From Alishewanella tabrizica (GTDB lineage Bacteria > Pseudomonadota > Gammaproteobacteria > Enterobacterales > Alteromonadaceae): a stretch of 64,000 bases of DNA. The stretch is from positions 1 to 64,000 of the forward strand of contig NZ_BMYR01000004.1 of the NCBI RefSeq assembly GCF_014652375.1, given 5' to 3'. Positions within the stretch are counted from its first letter, which is position 1, and every line of letters starts with the position of its first letter. The notes beneath the pieces are model-generated. The model was not told the origin of the DNA and searched no databases. It saw nothing but the letters and a program-made list of their open reading frames with translations. The position numbers and the translations under genes are program-made. This document shows positions 37,961 to 47,015 of this stretch, piece after piece.

Positions 37961-39271
37961 ATGTCTTCCAATAGTTCTAAAGTTCCGGCCCATCGCTTAT
38001 CGCGTTTGGGCAGTTTGGCCTCTTTAGCGGGGCGGGTTGCCGGTGGTATGCTAGCTGAGGGGGCCCGGCAATTAGCCAAAGGCCAAGTGCCGGCCAAAAA
38101 AGATCTGTTACTGACGCCCGCCAATGCTAAACGGGTTGCCGATCAATTAGCGCATTTACGGGGCGCTGCCATGAAAGTTGGGCAGTTACTGTCAATGGAT
38201 GCCGGTGATATGTTGCCACCTGCCTTAGCCGACGTATTGGCACGCTTACGTTCAAGTGCCAATCCGATGCCGGTGAAACAACTTGCACAGGTATTAAAAA
38301 ATGAATGGGGCGAAAATTGGCAACGTCATTTTACCGATTTTACCTTTATGCCTTTAGCTGCCGCATCTATCGGTCAAGTTCACCAAGCGTATCATGATAA
38401 TGGCCAGCGACTCGCTGTAAAAATTCAATATCCAGGTATTAAAGAAAGCATTGATAGTGATGTAGATAATGTTGCTACGTTACTGCGTCTTAGCGGGTTA
38501 GTGCCCAAAGGCGTTGATTATCAGCAACTGTTAGTTGAAGCAAAACTGCAATTAAAAAGCGAAGCCGATTATCTACAAGAAGCCGCTTATTTAACCGAGT
38601 ATCGCCTCCATTTATCTAATAATCCGCATTTTTTACTGCCAGAGCCTATCACGGCGCTAACCACATCAAATATTTTGGTGATGAGTTACGTTGAGGGGAT
38701 CGCTATTGAAGCGTTAACTGAACGTAGCCAAGTCGAACGGGACAGGGTGATGAGCTTGTTGTTTGAATTACTCTTTCGCGAACTCTTTGAATTTTCTTTA
38801 GTTCAAACAGATCCTAATTTTGCTAATTACCAATACAATACCACCACACAACAGCTCGTTTTATTAGATTTCGGTGCTTGTAGACACTATAGCGCCAACT
38901 TCAGTGCAGGCTATCGGAACTTGTTTAAAGCCGCATTACAACAAGATGATGCGGGAATGCGTGATGCCCTTATGCAAATTGGATTTTTTAGCCAAACCAT
39001 CTTACCTGAACAACAGCAGGCGGTGCTTAAATTAGTGCATTTGGCCTGTGAACCTCTGCAGCATGATAAGGCTTTTGATTTTGGGCAAAGTGATTTAGCG
39101 CTGCGTTTGCGCGATGCCGGTACCGCCTTAAGCATGCAGCAAAACTACTGGCACACCCCTCCTGCAGATGCCATTTTCTTGCATCGGAAAATTGGGGGAT
39201 TATATCTGCTCGCAGCAAGACTAAAAGCGAAAATTAATGTCAGGTCCTTATTGATGCCTTATTTAGAATAA
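37961..39271 (+). CDS. ABC1/UbiB-family atypical kinase
   Basis: 436 residues of the AarF/ADCK/UbiB family. It has the KxGQ region (MKVGQLLSMDAGDMLPPALA), the alanine-rich loop AAASIGQVHQA, the catalytic-loop equivalent VQTDPNFANYQY and the DFG Asp in LLDFGACRHY. Members act as ATPases in coenzyme Q or lipid metabolism. This is a soluble paralogue-type protein: I see no C-terminal membrane helices like those of UbiB itself, so the ubi symbol is not assigned. It stands alone between the repeat array and the signalling island. Confidence 0.85.
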   Translation: MSSNSSKVPAHRLSRLGSLASLAGRVAGGMLAEGARQLAKGQVPAKKDLLLTPANAKRVADQLAHLRGAAMKVGQLLSMDAGDMLPPALADVLARLRSSANPMPVKQLAQVLKNEWGENWQRHFTDFTFMPLAAASIGQVHQAYHDNGQRLAVKIQYPGIKESIDSDVDNVATLLRLSGLVPKGVDYQQLLVEAKLQLKSEADYLQEAAYLTEYRLHLSNNPHFLLPEPITALTTSNILVMSYVEGIAIEALTERSQVERDRVMSLLFELLFRELFEFSLVQTDPNFANYQYNTTTQQLVLLDFGACRHYSANFSAGYRNLFKAALQQDDAGMRDALMQIGFFSQTILPEQQQAVLKLVHLACEPLQHDKAFDFGQSDLALRLRDAGTALSMQQNYWHTPPADAIFLHRKIGGLYLLAARLKAKINVRSLLMPYLE

Positions 39272-39332
39272 CCCTCCTAACCGGTTTTGCCATCATCCTG
39301 TGCTGGGTTAGTATCTATTTTTAGAGGGGGCA

Positions 39333-39360
39333 TTGACAATTCGTGTCAAACCCTTATTCT
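39333..39360 (+). promoter_or_regulatory. Promoter of the GAF hybrid kinase, with inverted repeat on -35
   Basis: TTGACA (39333-39338), 16-base spacer, TATTCT (39355-39360). The -35 is one arm of a perfect inverted repeat, TTGACA / TGTCAA (39344-39349) with a 5-base centre, a possible operator. Confidence 0.6.
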
Positions 39361-39364
39361 ATAA

Positions 39365-39379
39365 GACAAATGCGACAAA
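39365..39379 (+). promoter_or_regulatory. GACAAA direct repeat, site A
   Basis: GACAAA-TGC-GACAAA, two hexamers 9 bp apart, starts 5 bases after the -10 and 27 bases before the ATG of the GAF hybrid kinase gene. The same element recurs at 41165, 54016 (inverted) and, degenerate, 47016. Confidence 0.6.
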
Positions 39380-39391
39380 GTGGGATGGTGT

Positions 39392-41113
39392 ATGAAGCTT
39401 CTTGCCAACAGCCCGAATGAGGCGGATAGCCCCACCGAGACGCTTCTCGCATTGCTGCTCAAAATTGCGCTGCGCTATATCAATGTCCCAATCAGTGAAG
39501 CTTATAACACCATAAATCTTACTCTGGCCGAAATGGGACAATTTGTGCAGGCCGATCGGGTTTACATTTTTGATTACGACTTTACCCAAAATACATGTTC
39601 TAATACTTTTGAATGGTGTGCTAGTGGGATCACACCTGAAATAAGCCACTTGCAAAAAACGCCTATCGATATGATCCCGCAATGGGTAAATGCACATCAG
39701 GCGGGTCAAGAAATGTATATTGCTGATGTGCCTGGATTGCCAGACGATGAACCGATTAAGGCCATACTGTACCCACAGGGTATTAAAAGTATTTTAACAT
39801 TGCCTATGCTTAATGAAGGCGAACTCCTGGGGTTTGTTGGCTTTGATTCGGTGAGACTGCATCATCGCTACACGCAACAAGAGCGCAGTCTGCTAGCTGT
39901 ATTTGCGCAAATGTTAGTGAATATAAAAGCCAGGATGCGTTCCATTTCGTTGCTATCGTTAGCCAAAGAAAAAGCAGAGCAAGCAAGCCGAGTTAAAAGT
40001 GACTTTGTTGCGAACATTAGCCATGAATTAAGAACGCCACTAAATGCGATTATGGGCTTTGCTGAATTACTGGCTTTTAGTCCATTAAACGACACACAAG
40101 GGGCTTACCTTGATAAGATCAGCCAATCATCCACTTTATTGCTAAACCTGATTAACGATATACTCGATTTTTCAAGAGTAGAAACGGGCCGTTTGTCTTT
40201 AAAGCCCGAACCCGTTCAGCTCAGTGTTATTGCAGAGCAGTTATCGAACGTGTTTCTAGCGGCAGCAACGGCTAAAGGATTAGCATTTAACATCGTACTT
40301 GATCCCAAAATACCGCCATATGTCATGGTCGATCCTTTGCGTTTAACGCAGGTGCTGACTAATTTATTAGGTAATGCGATTAAGTTCACCCAATATGGTG
40401 AAATTACGTTAACGATTGGCTATCAATGCCAGCGTGAGACCGCACATGTGTTGCGATTCGAGGTCAAAGATACTGGCATTGGGATGGCTGCCCAGCAGTT
40501 ATCCTCGCTGTTTGAGGCATTTACGCAAGCCGATACCTCAATAACTCGCCGTTATGGTGGCAGTGGTTTAGGTTTAGCTATAAGCAGTAAGCTGCTTGAA
40601 CAAATGCAAAGTCAGCTAGAGGTATATTCACAGCTTGGTGAAGGCAGCCATTTTAGCTTCGAGTTAATGCTTTTTGCGTGCAACCCAGTAGAGCAGAAGT
40701 TACCGAATAAGTCGCCGCATGACGACAGCACACACGCCTTAGTGGGTAAACGAATTTTGGTCGCAGAAGACAATAGCACCAACCGTTTAGTTATCAGCAA
40801 AATGTTAAGTCGTTTAGGCATCGAGGTGGTTTTGGCCCAAGATGGTGCCGAGGCATTACTAAAAGCGGACGAGCAACCACTAGATTTAGTCTTGATGGAC
40901 TTACAAATGCCGATAATGGACGGTTTTGCTGCGACGCGATATTTGAAACAACGTTATCCGACTTTACCTGTAATTGCGTTATCGGCGGCTGTGTTGGATG
41001 CCGATAAATCACAGGCATTGGCCGCGGGGGTTGATATGCATCTCGCAAAACCTATTTCTGCCACCTTGTTAGCAGCAACATTACAACAATGGTTAGTGCC
41101 CGCGGCGCTATAG
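39392..41113 (+). CDS. GAF-domain hybrid histidine kinase
   Basis: Cytoplasmic sensor kinase, 573 residues from ATG 39392 (GGGATGG upstream; a GTG four codons earlier is less likely). Order: GAF (~20-185; AEMGQFVQADRVYIFDYD, LTLPMLNEGELLGFVGFD), HisKA (~205-270, ANISHELRTPLNAIMG), HATPase (~315-430, NLLGNAIKFT, DTGIGM, GGSGLGLAIS) and a C-terminal receiver (ILVAEDNSTN, LVLMDLQMPIMDG, LAKPIS). No membrane segment. It has its own promoter and opens the signalling island. With no attached HPt domain, it probably needs one of the HPt proteins nearby or signals through its own receiver. Confidence 0.93.
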   Translation: MKLLANSPNEADSPTETLLALLLKIALRYINVPISEAYNTINLTLAEMGQFVQADRVYIFDYDFTQNTCSNTFEWCASGITPEISHLQKTPIDMIPQWVNAHQAGQEMYIADVPGLPDDEPIKAILYPQGIKSILTLPMLNEGELLGFVGFDSVRLHHRYTQQERSLLAVFAQMLVNIKARMRSISLLSLAKEKAEQASRVKSDFVANISHELRTPLNAIMGFAELLAFSPLNDTQGAYLDKISQSSTLLLNLINDILDFSRVETGRLSLKPEPVQLSVIAEQLSNVFLAAATAKGLAFNIVLDPKIPPYVMVDPLRLTQVLTNLLGNAIKFTQYGEITLTIGYQCQRETAHVLRFEVKDTGIGMAAQQLSSLFEAFTQADTSITRRYGGSGLGLAISSKLLEQMQSQLEVYSQLGEGSHFSFELMLFACNPVEQKLPNKSPHDDSTHALVGKRILVAEDNSTNRLVISKMLSRLGIEVVLAQDGAEALLKADEQPLDLVLMDLQMPIMDGFAATRYLKQRYPTLPVIALSAAVLDADKSQALAAGVDMHLAKPISATLLAATLQQWLVPAAL

Positions 41114-41133
41114 CTGAATAAAAAACACACAAC

Positions 41134-41162
41134 TTGACAGCGGCATAAATCCGCGCCATTAT
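41134..41162 (+). promoter_or_regulatory. Promoter of the receiver/CheC/kinase operon
   Basis: TTGACA (41134-41139), 17-base spacer, CATTAT (41157-41162). The distance from -35 to the downstream GACAAA-type repeat is 31 bases, almost the same as the 32 bases at the GAF kinase promoter. Confidence 0.5.
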
Positions 41163-41164
41163 AA

Positions 41165-41179
41165 GACACATGAGACAAT
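41165..41179 (+). promoter_or_regulatory. GACAAA direct repeat, site B
   Basis: GACACA-TGA-GACAAT starts 3 bases after the -10 and 39 bases before the receiver start codon. Both this site and site A begin within ATAAGACA and keep the 9-bp spacing. Confidence 0.55.
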
Positions 41180-41203
41180 AAAGCTAAATGAGTCGAGGTG
41201 AGT

Positions 41204-41569
41204 ATGGCTATCCCAGTTACAATTGCAGACGATTCTGCACTCTCACGGAAAATGATCAGACGTGCTTTACCCGCGCATTGGGATGCTGAGATCAGCGAGG
41301 CAACCAATGGTAGAGAAGCGATATTAGCAGTAGAAGCAGGGAAGGCTGATGTACTTTTCCTGGATCTGCAAATGCCTGAAATGGATGGTTATCAGGTACT
41401 GCAAACCTTAAAAGATCATCATGAAAAAACAGTCGTCATTGTTATTAGCGCTGATATTCAGCCAGAAGCGGTTGCTTTAGTTAATTCTCTTGGTGCCTTT
41501 CGTTTTTTGAAAAAACCCTTGGTTGCATCGGAATTACAACAAACCTTGACTGAGGTAGGTTTATTATGA
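41204..41569 (+). CDS. Single-domain response regulator (CheY-like)
   Basis: 121-residue lone receiver. Acidic pair DD at 9-10, phosphosite Asp54 in LFLDLQMPEMDG, Ser in VISAD and Lys in FLKKPL. It has no output domain, so it works by protein contact. The start is ATG 41204, with GAGGTG just upstream; a GTG two codons earlier is possible. Its stop overlaps the CheC-like phosphatase by 4 bases (ATGA), so the two are probably made in equal amounts and the phosphatase likely acts on this receiver. Confidence 0.9.
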   Translation: MAIPVTIADDSALSRKMIRRALPAHWDAEISEATNGREAILAVEAGKADVLFLDLQMPEMDGYQVLQTLKDHHEKTVVIVISADIQPEAVALVNSLGAFRFLKKPLVASELQQTLTEVGLL

Positions 41570-42156
41570 ATGCCTTGCTGAGTGAAGCGCAACGTGATGC
41601 ATTACAAGAGCTAATGAATATCTCGATGGGGCAAGCCGCTAATGCACTGGCTCGTTTAATTGAAACACGCATTACCTTATCGATTCCCAGAATTGTTGCT
41701 GCTACGCCCAGTGAATTTGCAGCCTTACTCAGTCAGCACGAAGAAAATTGGTTCACTCGGCAATCTTTTATGGGCAAAGTTAATGGCGAAGCACTGACCC
41801 AATTAACGAAAGAAGGCTGCGAGGCTCTGGCCGTAGCCATGGATTACGATGTGCCTTTGTCAGATGCCAGCCGAAAAGAACTGGTATTAGAACTGGCCAA
41901 TATTCTTGCTGGAGCCTGTTTAACAGGTTTTTCAGAACAGCTAGATTTAGCCACCAAATTAAGTATGCCAACACTGTATGTCCCGACAGTAAACTCAGGC
42001 GAGCAAGTTGTTGAATATTTTCGCTGGACCTCTACTTTGCTACTTGAGGTTGAGTTTAGTGTAGATGCCTCTTTGTTTGATTCTAAAGTGATTATTTGTT
42101 TAGAACAACGCTCAGTACAAACCCTCTTAGCCAGTATTAACGAGCTATTGGAGTAA
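41566..42156 (+). CDS. CheC-like CheY-phosphate phosphatase
   Basis: 196-residue CheC-family protein. Both signature ExxN sites are intact: Glu15-Asn18 in LQELMNISMGQAA and Glu109-Asn112 in VLELANILAGACL, so it is likely an active receiver phosphatase. CheC proteins usually belong to chemotaxis systems with CheD; here the gene sits between a lone receiver and a PAS kinase, with no CheA, CheB, CheR or CheD in view. It overlaps the receiver gene by 4 bases and ends 3 bases before the kinase gene. Confidence 0.88.
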   Translation: MNALLSEAQRDALQELMNISMGQAANALARLIETRITLSIPRIVAATPSEFAALLSQHEENWFTRQSFMGKVNGEALTQLTKEGCEALAVAMDYDVPLSDASRKELVLELANILAGACLTGFSEQLDLATKLSMPTLYVPTVNSGEQVVEYFRWTSTLLLEVEFSVDASLFDSKVIICLEQRSVQTLLASINELLE

Positions 42157-42159
42157 GCC

Positions 42160-43473
42160 ATGATTTCGCCAGCGGTATTTACTCATGTAGTTAAGAAGTT
42201 ACCACTGGGTATTTGTATCCTTGATACCGATTTTACCATTCGCTATTTTAATGATTTTTTTATTTCGCGGTTAACCCTAAACGCGCCTGCGATTGGCAGT
42301 AATATTTTAGATCTTTTTCCTGAACAAGCCCGTTTTTTAAAGAAAAAATTGACCAGTGCTGTGGTACTCAATAACAGTAGTTTTTCGTATTGGGAGCATC
42401 GGCCTCATATATTTCAGTTTAATAGTAGCCGGCCGATAACCGGTGAAGAAACCTTGATGTACCAAAATTTAGAAATCGTGCCGTTAGATATTGAGGATGA
42501 TCAGGTAAAAACACTGTGTTTAATCCTACAAGATGTGACAGAGCAAGCCAGTTATTTACAAAGCCAAAAACAATTAGCTGCCCAACTAGAAACGCAATAT
42601 CACGAGCAAGCGGCGTTGCTTAAGCAATTAAAAACTACGCAAGCGCAATTATTGCATGCCGATAAAATGGCTTCTATAGGCCAGCTTGCGGCAGGTATGG
42701 CACATGAAATCAATAATCCCCTAGGTTTTATTAATTCTAATTTACAAAGCTTAAATGATTATCTTAACACCCTTGTAAAAGCGCTCACTTTTAGTGAAAA
42801 ACTGATTCAAAAAACTGAAGATAGTGCGCTGCATCGTCTACAACAAGACTATTTTAGTCGTGCCAAAATAACTTTTATTACTGAAGATGCACCTGAATTA
42901 TTACATGAATCGTTAGATGGTATTAGACGTGTTAGCCGTATCATTCAAAATCTTAAGATTTTCTCGCATGTTGATGATACCCATTGGCAGCTATGTGATT
43001 TACGGGACATTATTGATAGTACGTTAACGATGCTTAGTAATGATTTAAGACACAACGTTACGCTGCATATAGAGTATGCGGACGATCTTCCATTGTTGCA
43101 GTGCCAACCCATTCAACTGAATCAAGTCTTGTTACATATATTGAATAATGCCGTTCAAGCGATTAGCCAAAAAGGGGATATCTGGATCCAGGTTACAGTG
43201 CAGGCAGAGCAATTACACGTCACTATTCGCGATAACGGTTGTGGTATTGCCCCCGCAGTACTCCCTAAAGTGTTTGAGCCCTTTTTTACAACTAAAGCGG
43301 TAGGCCAAGGCTCTGGGTTGGGGTTATCAATGGCTTATAACGTGATTAAACAACACCAAGGACATATTTCGTTAAGCAGTGAACAAGGACAGGGAACAAC
43401 CATTACTTTAGATTTACCGCTGCAGCCTAAGTTACCTGTGGCGGATGTAGATCGCTTAACTCATGAGCGTTAA
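42160..43473 (+). CDS. PAS histidine kinase
   Basis: Soluble 437-residue kinase. A PAS domain (~5-130; LPLGICILDTDFTIRYFND) leads through a coiled coil to a HisKA box GQLAAGMAHEINNPLGFI (His ~184) and an HATPase (LNNAVQAISQKGDIWI, DNGCGI, GSGLGLSMAYN). The HEINNP box places it in the NtrB-like/HPK4 kinase group. No receiver is attached. It probably phosphorylates the lone receiver two genes upstream, with the CheC-like protein as its opposing phosphatase (inference from operon order). Confidence 0.9.
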   Translation: MISPAVFTHVVKKLPLGICILDTDFTIRYFNDFFISRLTLNAPAIGSNILDLFPEQARFLKKKLTSAVVLNNSSFSYWEHRPHIFQFNSSRPITGEETLMYQNLEIVPLDIEDDQVKTLCLILQDVTEQASYLQSQKQLAAQLETQYHEQAALLKQLKTTQAQLLHADKMASIGQLAAGMAHEINNPLGFINSNLQSLNDYLNTLVKALTFSEKLIQKTEDSALHRLQQDYFSRAKITFITEDAPELLHESLDGIRRVSRIIQNLKIFSHVDDTHWQLCDLRDIIDSTLTMLSNDLRHNVTLHIEYADDLPLLQCQPIQLNQVLLHILNNAVQAISQKGDIWIQVTVQAEQLHVTIRDNGCGIAPAVLPKVFEPFFTTKAVGQGSGLGLSMAYNVIKQHQGHISLSSEQGQGTTITLDLPLQPKLPVADVDRLTHER

Positions 43474-43502
43474 CTAAACGCGTTCAGTACAATAGGTGAA
43501 TT

Positions 43503-46328
43503 ATGATTAAGCCATCACAAGAACGTTCAACTAATGCCTTAGATACCGTGTTGAGTGTCGATCATTCGGTACAACAACAATTGAATACCATTATCGAGGC
43601 GTCTGAAATTGGCACCTGGATGTTAGATTTGGATTCAGAGTTATTAGATGTAAATTCGCGCTGGCTAACCATGTTCGGGTATCAAGCTGGTGAACTGCCC
43701 ATTGTCGACTTAGCGTGGTTGCGTGCCAATATGCACCCCGATGATATGAGCCCTGCACGGCAAAGCTTGCGATTACATTTAGAGGGTATGGTCGACTTTT
43801 ATGAAAGCCAATTTCGTGTACGGCATAAAATGGGGTATTGGGTGTGGGTACAAGCCCGTGGGCGGGTCATTTCCCAGCAGCAAGCTTCGATAAAAACGCA
43901 GCGTTTATATGGTATTAATATTGATATCACGGCTGAGAAAAATCTGCAAAGTAAGTTAACAAAGTTAGCTGAAAACGTTCCAGGCATGGTGTATCAATTT
44001 CAACTTAATCCAGATAAAAGCATAACATTCCCCTATGTTGGGCCTGCGGTAGAAACGCTTTTGGGGTTTAGTGCCAGTCAATTGGCTCAAGACGGGCGCT
44101 TGGTGTTTAGTAAAGTGCATCCTGAAGACTTACCGCAATTAGCATATTCTATAGAGCAATCGGCGCAAAGTTTAACACAGTGGCAACTGCGCTTTAGGTT
44201 GGCAGCAAATGGTTTAACATACCGTTGGCTGGCTGGGCAATCGAGCCCAGAAAAGCAAGAAAATGGTGCGGTGATCTGGCACGGTTACATCCAAGACATT
44301 ACCGAAGAGATGGAGATGCAATTAGCATTAGCCCAAGCCAAAGAACAGGCGGAGCGCGCGGTTGCCAATAAATCGAGTTTTTTAGCCAATATGAGCCATG
44401 AAATTCGTACGCCGATGAATGGGGTCATTGGGATGCTAGACCTTTTGGCTGAAGGTAATATCGATCCTAATCAAACCGAAAGCATTAATTTAATGCGAGA
44501 TTCTGCTTATTCACTACTAACCATTATTGATGACATCTTAGATTTTTCCAAATTAGAAGCGGGTAAACTGACTATCAGCAAAGAAGCGCGACAACTGGCG
44601 CCGGTTGTCGAACAAATTTGCAATATGTTAGATTTTTTAGCGATCAAAAACCAAGTTGAGCTCACATACTTTATTGATCCGGCCATTAATGAGATCTTGT
44701 GGTTTGATCCTAATCGTTTGCGCCAAATTTTGGTTAATTTGTTAAGTAACGCGATTAAGTTCTCCAGTCGATTAGATCGTGCTGGAGAAGTGCGGCTAGA
44801 AGTGTCGCTCGCTGATCAGCAGCAGCAACATGCTTTACTTTGTTTTAGTATTACTGATAACGGTATTGGCATGGCTCCTGATTTAGTGGCGCGTTTATTT
44901 CAACCCTTTACGCAAGCCGATGATTCAAGTAGCAGAAAATATGGCGGCACGGGATTAGGTTTAGCGATCACGCAGCAATTAGTTCAGCTGATGGATGGAG
45001 TGGTTTCCGTAGAGTCTATCCCAGGTATTGGGACTACTTTTCAGGTCGCGATTCCCGTTGACATCTCGACAGAAAACGCTGAAACCACTGAAATTGAGCA
45101 ACCGCTGCTGACAGGCATTACAGTAAGAATTTTAGGTGAGCCTTCGCAGATTTTATTAACCGATTATGCGCGTTACTTGGCCGCTGATGGCGCCCAAGTG
45201 TTGTGGCACAATCCCACTATGCTTGAGAGTAACACCTTTAGCCAGCTCACTAGTAAAACCGTATGGTTATTTGACAGTGTCTTAACTAAGGGAGATGCGT
45301 TGCAATTGGTTGATCACATAAAACAATATTACGCTGAGCAAAGTCGTTTTATCGTGTTAGGGCGGGGGCGGAGGCGCAAACCACGCCGCACCGCACCCGA
45401 TACCTTATATATAGATGCCAATGTTTTACAACGTCTGCAATTAATTCAAGCAGTTTACGCGGTTTATCATGATGTCAATGTGCCTCCTTTAGAGGAGTTA
45501 ATACAACCGCATCTCACTACACAACAACCTTATCGTATTTTGGTATTAGAAGACAACACCACTAACCAGAAAGTTATTAAACAGCAATTAATACGTCTGG
45601 GTTATCAGGTTTTAGTGGCCGCAGATGGTGCCATGGGGTTACGCTATGCACGTGAGCAACATTTTGATTTAATCCTCACCGATTTGCATATGCCGCAGGT
45701 CGATGGCTATCAATTTGCACAAGCCTATCGAGAACTGGAGTCGCACTTAGGTCGGCCTCGGATCCCGGTTATTGCGTTAACCGCGAATATTGTGCCAGAA
45801 GAACTGGCACGTTGTAAAAATGAGGGTATGGATGGTTATTTAGTAAAACCATTACCCGTTGCAGAGTTAAAAACCTGTTTAGAGTGCTGGTTAGCGACTG
45901 CGCAGCAAGCTGCTTCGGTAAACTTACCCCAGAATACGCCCCATACTGTTAAGGATACGCTTGGCAACACTGCAGAATCCCTGTTAGTTAATTTGGATAA
46001 GCAAGTATTAGCTGAAACAGTAGGAGAAGAGTCTGTACCCGAGATTTTACAAGACTTTGCTGAATCGCTAGAGCAAAGTGTGGCGAAGATAGAGCAAGCA
46101 CTTTTAATGCGCCAGTTTACGGTGCTGGCGCAAGAAGCTCACAAGCTAAAATCATCCAGTCGCTTTGTGGGTGCCCATGCGCTCGCAGATGCTTTTACCT
46201 TGCTAGAGCAGGTGAGTAAAACTAGCCTAGAGCAAGGCGTTGCGGAACCACAATTGTCTCCAATTTTTCATCAATTGATAAAGCTGACTGCGGCGGTTAT
46301 AGAACAGATCAACATGACGTTGTCATAA
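43503..46328 (+). CDS. Two-PAS hybrid histidine kinase with receiver(s) and HPt
   Basis: 941-residue cytoplasmic phosphorelay protein. Order: PAS (~28-150), PAS (~155-275), HisKA (His ~299 in MSHEIRTPMNGVIG), HATPase (~405-520, NLLSNAIKFSS, GGTGLGLAIT), a degenerate receiver-like segment (~535-650) with no clear phosphosite, a full receiver (~675-795, ILVLEDNTTN, LILTDLHMPQVDG, LVKPLP) and an HPt domain (His880 in AHKLKSSSRFVGA). All relay steps His-Asp-His are present, so it can phosphorylate separate receivers. AGGTGA lies just before the ATG. Last gene of its operon; it converges on the HTH-receiver gene. Confidence 0.93.
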   Translation: MIKPSQERSTNALDTVLSVDHSVQQQLNTIIEASEIGTWMLDLDSELLDVNSRWLTMFGYQAGELPIVDLAWLRANMHPDDMSPARQSLRLHLEGMVDFYESQFRVRHKMGYWVWVQARGRVISQQQASIKTQRLYGINIDITAEKNLQSKLTKLAENVPGMVYQFQLNPDKSITFPYVGPAVETLLGFSASQLAQDGRLVFSKVHPEDLPQLAYSIEQSAQSLTQWQLRFRLAANGLTYRWLAGQSSPEKQENGAVIWHGYIQDITEEMEMQLALAQAKEQAERAVANKSSFLANMSHEIRTPMNGVIGMLDLLAEGNIDPNQTESINLMRDSAYSLLTIIDDILDFSKLEAGKLTISKEARQLAPVVEQICNMLDFLAIKNQVELTYFIDPAINEILWFDPNRLRQILVNLLSNAIKFSSRLDRAGEVRLEVSLADQQQQHALLCFSITDNGIGMAPDLVARLFQPFTQADDSSSRKYGGTGLGLAITQQLVQLMDGVVSVESIPGIGTTFQVAIPVDISTENAETTEIEQPLLTGITVRILGEPSQILLTDYARYLAADGAQVLWHNPTMLESNTFSQLTSKTVWLFDSVLTKGDALQLVDHIKQYYAEQSRFIVLGRGRRRKPRRTAPDTLYIDANVLQRLQLIQAVYAVYHDVNVPPLEELIQPHLTTQQPYRILVLEDNTTNQKVIKQQLIRLGYQVLVAADGAMGLRYAREQHFDLILTDLHMPQVDGYQFAQAYRELESHLGRPRIPVIALTANIVPEELARCKNEGMDGYLVKPLPVAELKTCLECWLATAQQAASVNLPQNTPHTVKDTLGNTAESLLVNLDKQVLAETVGEESVPEILQDFAESLEQSVAKIEQALLMRQFTVLAQEAHKLKSSSRFVGAHALADAFTLLEQVSKTSLEQGVAEPQLSPIFHQLIKLTAAVIEQINMTLS

Positions 46329-46354
46329 TCTGCCGCCTAAAAAAACAGCGATGT

Positions 46355-46957
46355 TCAAAGTGGTTGAGAAGTCATATAAAGTGCACGTAAATAGCCTTCA
46401 ATAAAAGCAGGATTTACGGGTTTTTTAAGCAGCGTAACTGAATCAAGCACATGTTTTTTTGCTTGGATCTCTGTTTCACTTAAACCCGTGATAACTAAAA
46501 TATGCTTAGGCTTCTTGGCAACAATTTTTTGTAACCGCGTCAGCATTTCAAAACCGTCAATAAAAGGCACTTCCAAGTCTAATATAAGTAGGTCTGGAAA
46601 CGCCGCGCCAATACTCAGCATGGCGTCTAAGCCATTGTCAAATAAAGAGACATGCATTGGCAATGCGGTTTTTTCAAGAAGTTTTTGATAGCCTTTTAGT
46701 AAGATAGGATCGTCTTCAACTACATAGATGTGAAGGCCATCGACAACACGAGGAGAACTGGGCTTTGGTGAGCTGTTCGGATCGTTTAATAATGTGTTAA
46801 CTGAATGCAACAAAATACGACGATGACCACCACTGGTTTTCCATGCTTGTAATTTCCCATTTTCAACTAATTGCTGCACAGTACCTACAGAAATTCCCAG
46901 CATTTTTGCGGCCTGAGTGGTGCTGCAATACTCATTATTGTCCTGTGCATTATTCAT
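46355..46957 (-). CDS. HTH-receiver protein (excisionase/MerR-like HTH plus C-terminal receiver)
   Basis: 200 residues. Unlike most response regulators the DNA-binding domain comes first: an excisionase/MerR-like HTH at ~10-60 (STTQAAKMLGISVGTVQQLV, then SGGHRRI). A complete receiver follows at ~75-195 with EDD 81-83, phosphosite Asp127 in LLILDLEVP, Thr in VITGLS and Lys in LLKKPV. Probably a phosphorylation-controlled transcription factor or DNA-architecture protein. Its leader carries a GACAAA-like repeat array and a hairpin able to mask its Shine-Dalgarno sequence. A paralogue with the same layout lies at 54093. Confidence 0.85.
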   Translation of the reverse strand: MNNAQDNNEYCSTTQAAKMLGISVGTVQQLVENGKLQAWKTSGGHRRILLHSVNTLLNDPNSSPKPSSPRVVDGLHIYVVEDDPILLKGYQKLLEKTALPMHVSLFDNGLDAMLSIGAAFPDLLILDLEVPFIDGFEMLTRLQKIVAKKPKHILVITGLSETEIQAKKHVLDSVTLLKKPVNPAFIEGYLRALYMTSQPL

Positions 46958-46965
46958 GTATACAT

Positions 46966-47004
46966 ACTCCTATACCGATTCATAAGAATTTTTATGATAG
47001 GAGT
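46966..47004 (-). promoter_or_regulatory. Leader hairpin that can hide the Shine-Dalgarno sequence
   Basis: In the mRNA of the HTH-receiver gene, ACTCCTAT (from 46997-47004) can pair perfectly with ATAGGAGT (from 46966-46973). The second arm contains the Shine-Dalgarno AGGAG, 9 bases before the ATG. An inner stem, CATAA / TTATG (46992-46996 with 46981-46985), extends the structure across a 7-base bulge. A three-codon frame (ATG TAT ACA TGA) between the two ends on the gene's start codon. Confidence 0.55.
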
Positions 47005-47015
47005 TAAGTTTAACT

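Noticed and set aside
45100-45480. A second functional receiver in the PAS hybrid kinase at 43503
   Set aside because: The length and position suggest a receiver fold, but no acidic pair, phosphosite Asp or conserved Lys could be identified, so it is called degenerate.
39392-46328. A complete chemotaxis cluster
   Set aside because: A CheC-like protein and a CheY-like receiver are present but CheA, CheB, CheR, CheD and chemoreceptors are missing, and the kinases are PAS/GAF types.
46355-46957. Phage excisionase or mobile-element gene
   Set aside because: The HTH resembles excisionases, but it is fused to a complete receiver domain and no integrase or attachment site is nearby.
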